This document shows, piece after piece, positions 19,697-28,536 of a stretch of 64,000 nt of DNA. This DNA is from Gnomoniopsis sp. IMI 355080 (taxonomy: Eukaryota; Ascomycota; Sordariomycetes; Diaporthales; Gnomoniaceae). The notes under the pieces were generated by a model that was not told the DNA's origin, searched no databases, and saw only the letters and a program-made list of their open reading frames with translations. Positions within the stretch are counted from its first letter, which is position 1. The number at the start of each line of letters is the position of its first letter. The position numbers were made by a program, and so were the translations under genes. Location of the stretch: NCBI GenBank assembly GCA_027946555.1, contig JAPEVC010000002.1, positions 350,571-414,570 of the forward strand. Reading direction: 5' to 3'.

Positions 19697-22462
19697 GCTG
19701 AGGAACACAGGACGTTTGTTCTCGCTGCGGTGGGCCAAGCTGCTAGACCTGGTGGCGATGCGATTGGCGGAGATGGGGCACGTTGGAGCAACAGTGGCAT
19801 TCGCAGCAGCATGGTCGAGCTGAACACTGCGAGAGCGAACCTGGTCCGGGAGTATTACGTTGAAATGGAGAGGCATGTTGTAGTAGTGACACCGGTCAGA
19901 GTAGCTTGCACTTCTTGATCGGTGTTTGCAGTGTTTGCCCACAATCTCGTCAACCGTCTGGCCGTTTTCCCCCAATGCAAATTATGGATGATGGGCCACA
20001 CTTTTGATTGGCAAGGCGCAAGAAAATGGGCGTCGACTTTTGAGCGAGGGAATGGGAGGAAGCTGGCGATATGGTCTCGATCGTGCTCCTGGGAGAAGTG
20101 ACGGCCGATTGCTCGAGGTCCGGACGCTGTCTGGCCAGTTGCCTTGGAAATCTTGCATTGCTCTCCCGTACACGAACCCTCTGGAGGGGAAGGCAGGCAG
20201 CGGTTCTTACCCATTGTGAATGTAAAATTGGTTATGATCGATTGATTTTGTTTAAAAGGGAAGGAACGAGTGACTGCAGATGGGCGAGACAAGACTGTTA
20301 GCACCCGCGTCACAAGAGTAGCAGAGCGGAGCCACCACCCAAGCTCCGAAGTTTCAGGGTCCTCCACAGGTATCTCAAGCAAGACCTGAGTAATGATATA
20401 CTATCGCGATTGACGGGCTTCGAAGCGTGAAAACGACGCAGCCACTCGCAGCAAAGTACAGATGGAGGTTCAACGCCTGTGGTGATGAGGCAGGAGCAAC
20501 GCAATCACCGCTGGCACGAAAACGAAAAGAGGGCGTGGGAGACAGAGTTCGAGTAGACTTACCAGGAAGGGACACGCAGCTCGGGCCAACGTGCGTGCAG
20601 AGGATTGAGTTGCGACGTAGGTTCGTCTGTGTCGGGGAAACTGAGAAAAGGGCAGGACAATAGAGAAAAAAAGGTGCAGTCGATGAAGTTTGAAGGAAGA
20701 AGGGACGAAGACGAAATGGATTGGGAACTTCTCGTTCAGGATCACGGGAAAATTTGCACGGTGAAATGCACGCGGGCGATGCTCATCAGGTAGGAAATCA
20801 GGGGGAAAGTAGGACGACAGCAGGTCACTCTCGCTTCCCTAACATTGGGCTCCACACTAAATTCAGTCTAAAACGTGGGCCCTATAGCGGCCCGTGCGCG
20901 TCTGCTACGTTCCCAGGTAGTATAGGACAGCACCAAACGTCCCGACAACCCCAAGAAAGGGGCCATCAATCAATTCCATCGAGGTGGAGAAGCCAGAATG
21001 CTGCAGGGGTTGGGCTGTCTGATTTGTCCTACATTGCGTTTCCACTGCCGCACAAGAGCTGCCCAAATTTCACTCGACATGACAATTGGCTGAGTCCCCC
21101 ACGTCCTCGTCGACTAGGAGTCCGTTTCGTGGCCGACGACACGCAGACGGTGCAATGCTGGCAATCTTGGAGGCTGGTCATTCCGTGTATCCTATTGCAA
21201 TTTCACATAGCACTGTCAGGACTGCTCTGCCACCTCTGCGATGTATCTGTTAGCGCTCAGACGCTTCTCTGCACGATCCTCGCGGATCCCGGAAGACGAT
21301 CCTCGTGAATGAAGATGGGATGACACCTTTCTCAGCTACCGATAGTCAAATATAAAGATGAAAACTCCCTGTCAAGGTTGCGCAAATACGATAATCAAAG
21401 TAGAACAAGCCGTTTCATTCTTTGTTACTTTTGTCGATCGCGTGGAACACATCTGGACCTATTGAAGTTGGCGGAGAGAAGACCCCAGGAGGCGGATACC
21501 TAGAATCAAGTATGAATCAATTCTGGAAGCATCGATAACCACGAACTTCTCCTTACACCAGTACTACCACCACTAAGGCTTGGACCAATTGGAGCCATAT
21601 GTCGTCAATTCACTGAGCTTCCCCGCCCGTATTGCGTACGAGACGATTAGATACGAGATTTTATGCCTCAAGAGACAATGGCACGTAATTTTTTTTTATT
21701 TTTATTTTGAGACTGTTCGAAGAGGGACCCTATCTCGATTGCATATTTGAGGGATGGGGGGATGGTCGGCATAGTACCTACTACATAGTACCTGTCCTGC
21801 ACGTATACCTAGGTGGGCAGGTAATTTCACGGTTGACTTCGGGTACAAATTCTATTCGGGATCTCCCGAGATGAGGAAACCAAACAAATACCTAGATAGT
21901 CGTGCTCCGCGCCCCGGGCTCCGTGCTCCGTGCTCCGTGCAGGATGCATGGTCAAGATGCTAGGGATGATGACACAGCAACGAATGAGACGATTGTCATG
22001 TATTCACTGCAATTTTGCCACTCAGCTGAGAGCAAAGCAAGGATGATAACACGGAAAGAAAAAAAAAGAAAAAAGAAAAAAAAACTGAGGAGCTTACAGA
22101 CATTCTCCTGTTTCTGCTCCGCGTGCAAATGTTGAGGATGGAAGTAAAGAGAGTGTGTATTATTAGAGCCCCATATGGTCGGGTGCATCGCGGACGGAAC
22201 GTTCCGGCCGTAGCGAAAAAAAAAAGGTTGACATCACTCTGACCAACGTCACAAAATCAGGCCTTTTTATTTACTACTTAGTCAATCTACAGCATTCGCA
22301 AACCGCCAGTGACCACCACATCGGACTTTGCCAGTTGCAAAGCCCCATTCATTTTTTTTTTCTCATGGCTAAGGTGCTCTGCTCTTCCAGGAGCATGGAC
22401 GCGAACCCACTCCCTTGACCAACAAATCGCGTCGACACAGAACATCTTGATCAGATCCAAAG
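19697..22462. other. 2.8-kb intergenic region between septin and phospholipase genes
   Basis: Both flanking genes point outward, so this holds two promoters and 5' leaders. Low-complexity pieces are an A/T-rich run at about 21688-21709, three tandem copies of GCTCCGT at 21918-21938 and an A-rich tract at about 22058-22085. A TACCTAGGTG-type motif lies near 21806. No protein-coding or RNA gene is supported. Confidence 0.6.
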
Positions 22463-24940
22463 ATGAGGTTCCCAATACGAAGTCCCTGGGCGGCAATATC
22501 ACGGACTAGGCTGTCCACCTCCTCCGGCTGTACATATCGCCAATCGGTGACGAGGACGTCCATCGTTCGGCAGTCATTGCTCACATGTTATCATCGAACC
22601 AACTACTCATCAAAAACACACACCGAGCAGCAAATCGCAAAACGTACATTACCCTCCGCTATTCTAATCGGCACCCTGCTGATATGGTCCTTGTACCCAT
22701 CAGATGCAATCCAAGAACTCGCCCCAAGCTCACAGAAGGCATGGAACGACCGGTCCTTGGCCGAGCAATCCGTCGCAGCTGAGGCTGGCAAGGATGAGAA
22801 GGACAATGACCAAAACCAGACCGAAAAAAGCCAGGATAGCGGAGCCTGGTTCAATTTTGCCACGGCTTTCGAAAACCTCCAAATGGCCACCACTGACGTC
22901 TCGGGCAAGGTGCTAGATTATATTCTACCCGAGTGGTCGCACCTCGTTCCCGGGTTCCTCCACAAGCTTCAACGCGAACTGTCCATGGCGCCTGGCTCCC
23001 TTGCAGGCGAGATTTGGGAAGAGGCGCATGACCCTGCCATCAACCCGGAGATCCAGCACGCTGCGACGGTGCGTGTGTCTAACGATCTATGCGACGAGGA
23101 GAAAGAGTATCTAGTACGGAGGAAGCGAATTTCTAGAATGGCCTTGGCAAAATATCTCGGAGTGGACGAGGATGAGGTTCACGAGGACGATGTCCCCACC
23201 ATCGCAATGTGCGGATCGGGCGGTGGGCTTCGCGCGCTTGTCGCCGGAACAGGCTCGATGCTTGCCACCGAAGAGGACGGGCTCTTCGACTGTGTGACAT
23301 ATACCTCTGGCGTGAGCGGGTCATGTTGGCTGCAGGCTCTGTACCACTCATCTTTTGCACAGGGTAGCCTTAGCAGCGTCTTGGAGCACCTCAAGGCAAG
23401 GTTGGACGTGCATATTGCAGATCCACCAGTCGCTTTGTCCAGCGTCGCCTCGGCTCCTACAAACAAATATTTGCTGAGTGGCCTTGTCGAGAAGCTCAAG
23501 GGTGACCCGAACGCCAGCTACGGGCTGGTCGATATATACGGAATACTCCTGGCTGCCCGACTACTTGTGCCAAGGGGCGAGTTGGGTGTTAATTCCCGAG
23601 ACTTCAAGCTCTCCAACCAGCGACAGAACATCAAATATGGCCAACACCCTCTCCCTATCTACACAGCCGTGCGACACGAGATCCCCGACGCATTGGAAGT
23701 GACAGGGAGCGCGACTGCTAACGCAGAAGACGCTGTCAAAGAACAAGCAGTCAGAGAGGCCTGGTTTCAGTGGTTCGAGCTCACCCCATACGAGACCTTC
23801 TGCGAGGAATTCGGCGCCGGCATCCCAACCTGGGCTCTTGGTAGAAGATTCAAAGATGGTCGCGATTTACCGCCCGAAGATGGTTTTCACCTACCTGAAG
23901 TACGCGTGCCTCTTCTTATGGGCGTCTTTGGATCGGCCTTCTGTGCAACTTTATCGCACTACTACCGCGAGATTAGACCTCTCATGCGAAGCCTCAGTGG
24001 CCTGGCAACGCTTGATGAGATGATCTGGGGACACAACAAAGACCTCTCCAAGATGCATCCGATCGACCCAGCCACAATTCCAAACTTCACCTACGGCATG
24101 GAAGGCAAACTGCGCGCCACCACACCCACCAGTATCTACAAACAAGAGTACATGCAACTAATGGATGCTGGCATGTCCAACAACCTCCCCATCTACCCGC
24201 TCCTGCGCCCCGGCCGCAACGTCGACGTTATTATCGCCTTCGATGCCTCCGCAGACGTGAAGACGGATAATTGGCTCAGTGTAGCCGATGGCTACGCGCG
24301 TCAGCGCGGTATCAAAGGCTGGCCCCTCGGCGCAGGATGGCCAAGGGCGACTGAGCGGGACGAGGATGTCGCGCAAGCGCTAGATGAAAACGAGGCCGTC
24401 TCCGCCACCGAGGCGGAGAGCAGGCTTGCCGAGGCGAAGGTCGACCAGGCTGAAAAGCGGATTCAGGCAGGTATCAGCGAGGCCGACGTCGATGGCAGCC
24501 ACAAATTTGAAAAGGGCGAGGAAAAGTCCGGCGAATTAGGCTATTGCACCGTATGGGTAGGCACCACTACTGAGCGCTCGACCGAAAACCCGCCGCCGCC
24601 TTCCAAGGCGCTGGAGGACACGGATGCGTGGCAGCTGATGGAGCCGGACGCAGGGATTGCGGTCGTGTATATGCCGTTCCTCAAGAATGACAAGGTGGAG
24701 GGGGTGGACCCTGGCACGAGCGACTACATGAGCACGTGGAATTTTCTCTACACGCCCGAGCAAGTGGAGAAAGTGGCGGCGCTCTCGAGGGCGAACTACG
24801 ACGAGGGCAAAGAGAAGATCAGGAAGACTATTCGGGCAGTGTGGGAGCGGAAGCGGAGAATCAGGCTGGAGAGGGATAATAGGATACGGATGGAGAACGC
24901 GCGGAGGGCGGCGAAGAAGGAGGGTGATGTCTTCAGTTGA
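22463..24940 (+). CDS. Group IV (cPLA2-type) phospholipase A2 with mitochondrial-type N-terminus
   Basis: One exon, 825 residues. The cPLA2 catalytic domain is shown by the oxyanion loop GSGGGLRAL (about 250), the nucleophile elbow GVSGSCW (Ser near 287) and the second half of the dyad in MDAGMSNNLP (Asp near 569), giving the Ser-Asp pair used to hydrolyse the sn-2 acyl bond of phospholipids. The first 50 residues hold about seven Arg, many Ser/Thr and no acidic residue, followed by a hydrophobic stretch SAILIGTLLIWSLY. That is a presequence-plus-anchor layout suggesting the inner mitochondrial membrane rather than cytosol. No C2 domain is visible. A charged, Glu/Ala-rich insert lies at about 640-695. 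The C-terminus is a basic amphipathic helix. A fungal relative (PlaA) is, as I recall, reported as mitochondrial; that is memory, not checked. Confidence 0.9.
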   Translation: MRFPIRSPWAAISRTRLSTSSGCTYRQSVTRTSIVRQSLLTCYHRTNYSSKTHTEQQIAKRTLPSAILIGTLLIWSLYPSDAIQELAPSSQKAWNDRSLAEQSVAAEAGKDEKDNDQNQTEKSQDSGAWFNFATAFENLQMATTDVSGKVLDYILPEWSHLVPGFLHKLQRELSMAPGSLAGEIWEEAHDPAINPEIQHAATVRVSNDLCDEEKEYLVRRKRISRMALAKYLGVDEDEVHEDDVPTIAMCGSGGGLRALVAGTGSMLATEEDGLFDCVTYTSGVSGSCWLQALYHSSFAQGSLSSVLEHLKARLDVHIADPPVALSSVASAPTNKYLLSGLVEKLKGDPNASYGLVDIYGILLAARLLVPRGELGVNSRDFKLSNQRQNIKYGQHPLPIYTAVRHEIPDALEVTGSATANAEDAVKEQAVREAWFQWFELTPYETFCEEFGAGIPTWALGRRFKDGRDLPPEDGFHLPEVRVPLLMGVFGSAFCATLSHYYREIRPLMRSLSGLATLDEMIWGHNKDLSKMHPIDPATIPNFTYGMEGKLRATTPTSIYKQEYMQLMDAGMSNNLPIYPLLRPGRNVDVIIAFDASADVKTDNWLSVADGYARQRGIKGWPLGAGWPRATERDEDVAQALDENEAVSATEAESRLAEAKVDQAEKRIQAGISEADVDGSHKFEKGEEKSGELGYCTVWVGTTTERSTENPPPPSKALEDTDAWQLMEPDAGIAVVYMPFLKNDKVEGVDPGTSDYMSTWNFLYTPEQVEKVAALSRANYDEGKEKIRKTIRAVWERKRRIRLERDNRIRMENARRAAKKEGDVFS

Positions 24941-25420
24941 AGAAGATCGGTCGAGGTAGGGATTGATTGGACGAGATGAATGATGCGGATGAAGATGGTG
25001 AATATAACGTTAGATACCCACGATAGACATTTCACGAGCAAAGTCTTATCAAGCCACGAACTCTGTGAGAAGTCATACCTGATTCAAGCAACCCACTGTC
25101 GTGAAATGATCGCATTGTGAAAGCATATTGGTTGAGTGAAACCCAGCCACGATTCTCTTCTCTGTATGAGGGTTTATTTTGCAACACAATATACAACTCC
25201 CTAAAGGAGTGAGCAAGCAGGCCTTCCACCACCAGTTTTCAGGCTGGCCTGCTTGCTATGCCAGACCCGTCAGCATCCTCGGGCCATCCCAGTTGTTTCT
25301 GCCGCAGGACAAAATCCAATTCTTTTTTGCGCCACCCATGCCCCATCCACCAACCGCCATCCGATCTATATGGTGAGTGAGGAGAGATGCATCCACCTGT
25401 GCGCGACCAGATATAAATTC
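24941..25420. other. Intergenic region between convergent phospholipase and mL44 genes
   Basis: About 480 bases between two 3' ends. There is no gene; an imperfect GCAAGCAGGCC...GGCCTGCTTGC inverted repeat at about 25212-25256 could form a terminator-like stem. Confidence 0.5.
25212..25256. repeat. Inverted repeat (possible stem-loop) between convergent genes
   Basis: GCAAGCAGGCC (25212-25222) is followed after about 23 bases by GGCCTGCTTGC (25246-25256), an 11-bp perfect inverted match. Lying between the stop codons of two convergent genes, it could help 3' end formation for either strand. That function is inference. Confidence 0.45.
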
Positions 25421-26815
25421 TTAATGCACACCCGGAGTAATCACTTCGCCGATATCGACATATACAGGCTCCCACGGCTTGGCTCCCGCTTCGAGCATAT
25501 CGCTCGGGACGCGCACGTCTTCGCCAGGGCTATACAGGTACCAGGCCTTGAGCGCGTTCATGGAAGCCTTTTTGCGCGCATCGTCCAGGCTCGACGCTGC
25601 GCCTTCTCCGAGCTTGTCGTTGCCGCTGAAGATGCCCACTACGAATACGGGTGTCCGTGACAGACGACCCGTCTCGGACAGTAATCTTGCGACCGGCGGC
25701 TCGAAGTCCTCGCGTGCGCAAAGCCGTGCCAGCTCGCGAGTAGGGAGTTTGAAAGTAAAGAGGCGCTCAAGTTCAAGCTGCCGAGATAGAATGTGCGCCT
25801 TGATAAAGGACCGCGCGGCCTCGCGACCCGAGTGTGTGTAGATGGCGCCCACGACGGCGCGCACGAACTGTGCGTGGATGTTGTGTGACTTGGCGACCTT
25901 CTCGTCTGGATCGCCCAAGCTCAATTGCATCTCAGTTGACAAGCCCATTTTCGCTTCCTTTTTTGCCTGCTGCTCGCTCAGCTCGTAGATATTCACTCCC
26001 TCCTTGACGTTGTGGGGCTCCTCGCCAAAGTCATCGGCCGTGACCACCCTACTCGAGATACCCCTCCTATATTTGTACTGCTTGTCCCCAGCCGGGTGGG
26101 CCAACCCCCACTTTGTATTGAGGCTCCGTGGCTTGTCGAGATCAAATTGCAGGAAACCTGGGTCAACTTCTGCGCCGGGCGCCGCGGCGTTCTCGACACC
26201 CCATGAGCGTGAGACATGGAAGAGCGTCCTGTCGCCTGTGAAAGCCTTCATGGCTGCGTACATGATCACCATGGGCAGCCGTGGATACTTGCACATGAGC
26301 ATCTCTGATGCATGATAACTGATCAAAGTCTGGCCGAGAAAGGCGAGGTTGGAGTTGTTGAAGAGCGGAGCTGGGTCAGCCGAGGGGTCGACGAGCGATC
26401 GTGCCAGTGTTTGCAGGGGGATCTTGTCGGACAGAGCTAGACGTGCGTGGAGGGCGGCAAGTTTGGCGGAGCGGAGGGCTTTAGCATGGAACGGGGAGGG
26501 TTCTGGCCCGATATCCGACCTGGGGTCTATCGAAGGCCATTGAGGACCAGCAGTCGAACTCGTGTTGGAGGCAGAGGTAGACTGGGCTTGTTCGGCGGGC
26601 GGAGGCGCGGCCTCTGCCTCAACCTGCCGTGCAAATGCATCTGTCGACTGATAGCGCCTTAATGAAGGAGAGGCGCAATGATCATGACCTCGGAGTCCAC
26701 GCTGGGCGCATATTGATCTTGTAGCGGCTGACGTCGTCGATCCAGCTCCTGGTCCTGCTCCTGGCCGAGGCAAGAGCACCTGCCCAGACCACTTTTCCAG
26801 CCTTAGTCTCTTCAT
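25421..26815 (-). CDS. MRPL3: Mitochondrial large-subunit ribosomal protein mL44 (yeast MRPL3 group)
   Basis: One exon; the start MKRLRLEKW at 26815 gives 464 residues. The frame stays open upstream to 27052, but this ATG begins a typical presequence (Arg/Ser/Ala-rich up to CASPSLRRYQST at about residue 59). The body is a degenerate RNase III fold (about 130-380; LSDKIPLQTLARSLVDPS, NNSNLAFLGQTLISYHASEML), without the acidic catalytic signature. It is followed by a double-stranded RNA-binding domain (about 385-445; PVFVVGIFSGNDKLGEGAASS, ARKKASMNALKAWYL). In mitoribosomes mL44 binds rRNA structurally and does not cleave it. The gene is divergent from a second mitochondrial-looking gene 452 bp away. 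Confidence 0.9.
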   Translation of the reverse strand: MKRLRLEKWSGQVLLPRPGAGPGAGSTTSAATRSICAQRGLRGHDHCASPSLRRYQSTDAFARQVEAEAAPPPAEQAQSTSASNTSSTAGPQWPSIDPRSDIGPEPSPFHAKALRSAKLAALHARLALSDKIPLQTLARSLVDPSADPAPLFNNSNLAFLGQTLISYHASEMLMCKYPRLPMVIMYAAMKAFTGDRTLFHVSRSWGVENAAAPGAEVDPGFLQFDLDKPRSLNTKWGLAHPAGDKQYKYRRGISSRVVTADDFGEEPHNVKEGVNIYELSEQQAKKEAKMGLSTEMQLSLGDPDEKVAKSHNIHAQFVRAVVGAIYTHSGREAARSFIKAHILSRQLELERLFTFKLPTRELARLCAREDFEPPVARLLSETGRLSRTPVFVVGIFSGNDKLGEGAASSLDDARKKASMNALKAWYLYSPGEDVRVPSDMLEAGAKPWEPVYVDIGEVITPGVH

Positions 26816-27267
26816 GAGGACGACAATATTATGCCAGATGTAGTCCCAATGATCGATTGAGACACAGCTCCGTTTGTGGATGTTCGGACCGGGACCCGGG
26901 AAAAGGTGGTCGTCATGGGGGTCGTCAAGTCGAAGAGAGGGCGCGTTGTTGAAGCCGTCGCGCGAGTAGCCGTTGAAAAAAATCCAAGCTGCAGAGCACA
27001 CGAGCGAGCCCTTCGACCATCCAGACTCACAACCCCTGTCCTTGCCTTGCACATAGCCCTGCGGCAGGCCAGTCGTTATCTCAGATTCAGATATCGGCGT
27101 GGCAGGTCCTAGTGGATGCTCTCACCAAAAATCGATCTGACGACTGGGTGAGATAAGCAAGGGCCACCAGCTGCTCGGACAATCCAACGTCAACTCATCA
27201 TCTTCGATCGACCCGTGATAGACCCTCTCAACCCATCAATTCCCCTTTTGCGAAGCAGCATTTCAAA
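26816..27267. other. Divergent promoter region, mL44 / small mitochondrial protein
   Basis: 452 bases between two start codons facing outward. No gene lies inside. The reading frame of mL44 continues open to 27052, but those codons are taken as leader because a clear presequence starts at 26815. Confidence 0.55.
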
Positions 27268-27735
27268 ATGGTGAGCAGACATATCCCAATGGCCTCCTTC
27301 AATGCTCATACTAACATTGTAATAGGGTGGTGGTCCCAAAGTCCCGTCAGTCATCTCATGCGAGCCCGTCCACGTCCCTCGCGCAACACCTCCTTCGCTT
27401 CCTCGACCATACTGACAGCCGCTTGCAGCTATCCTAAGCACGTCTGGTCACCAGCGGGTGGCTGGTACGCGCAACCGTCGAACTGGAAAGTCAACACTGC
27501 TGTCTTCGGAGCAGTGATCGTCGGCCTTACCGCCCTCACCTGGAACCTGAGCGCCAACCGCGAATTCAGACACAAGATGCCCCGGCCTGACCGGTTCTAC
27601 CCAAGTCGGAAGTGCGTCCACCTAAACCAGCAGCTCGACTACCACAGTGAACTCCCATGCTGACATGGCCATAGTTGGACCAAACAAATAAAAGAGCACG
27701 AGAAGGCGGTTGCAGCAGGAGACGCATCGTCATAA
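27268..27735 (+). CDS. Small single-span (probably mitochondrial) membrane protein
   Basis: Four exons (27268-27270, 27326-27345, 27429-27611, 27675-27735) give 88 residues. The first coding exon is the ATG alone: intron 1 begins directly after it (GTGAGC...CTAACATTGTAATAG). The protein starts MGGGPKVPYPKHVWSP, has one membrane span (about 35-53, AVFGAVIVGLTALTW) and a basic C-terminal part (FYPSRNWTKQIKEHEK). I recognise this pattern as conserved in filamentous fungi and suspect a small accessory subunit of a respiratory complex (complex I type), but cannot name it with confidence. The mL44 gene next to it and the shared upstream region support a mitochondrial role. All four exon joins keep phase, and the conserved N-terminal reading supports the structure. 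Confidence 0.78.
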
Positions 27736-28536
27736 CGGAGCGGTGGAGGCTCACGAGGCATGTTCACATAGAAGAACGCACTGGGCAAAATATAAACTAC
27801 CATTCATTTGCTCGACCCTCAACAAGGCCGTAAACCCGTGACTTCGATGCAAGCCTACAGAAGCCCAGGCTCCCTACCGGACCAGCAGCTCCAGCACTAC
27901 CAAGGAGTCCATGCCCTCAAAGATTCGATAAGCGAGTGCGATTTTCGTCTGTGTCTACGCAGTATCTAGGAACTTTGTACCCAAACTCCCTTGTTCGAAA
28001 GGTCTTATTTAACCTGTGCTGTCAATCTCGAGGGCTGGATCACACCACGTCACGCACCCAGCTCATCCAAACCTTCATCCAAACAACAAGAGCGCGTTGG
28101 GATCAAAGTAGTAAAGCTCGATCAAATCTGTGATAGCTTTGAGGAGCTTCAGGCTCTGTTACTGCCTTGCTGTTGGGCCAATCAGACATTTGCCCGTTAT
28201 CCGGGACCGTGACGGCAGAGATGAGCTGTGATAAGGCTGTGATATAGAGTTTCACCAATCATGTTATCGCAAACTGACGATGGTGACAGCACGCCGACGG
28301 CCTGTTGCGACGGTAGCCTCCAACTGTCCGGCGGCTGAGAAGGCAGGACGAACCTAGTAGTCAACAATGTTGAACGTCCTTGGCCCGGAATTCCTAATGC
28401 GGCAGTCAGCATATATTCATATATAAGTTTGCAATTGCTTCGAGCTGCTGTCGAGGGCGAGTATCTACCAATATATTAGCACTTCATGACATCTATCGAC
28501 ATATAACGATACCATTCATCGGCTGGCCTGTTGACC
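27736..28536. other. Intergenic region upstream of the amidase gene
   Basis: About 800 bases between the 3' end of the small membrane-protein gene and the amidase start. A TATA-like stretch (ATATATTCATATATAAG, about 28409-28425) sits roughly 110 bases upstream of the amidase ATG and may be its TATA element. I see no gene. Confidence 0.55.

Noticed and set aside
19855..20382. 175-codon minus-strand frame upstream of the septin
   Set aside because: Could be part of a long 5' leader, but does not join in frame to the septin through any good splice pair and shows no domain.
26816..27052. 79-codon N-terminal extension of mL44
   Set aside because: The ATG at 26815 begins a clean mitochondrial presequence. 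The extension is acidic/mixed and would bury it.
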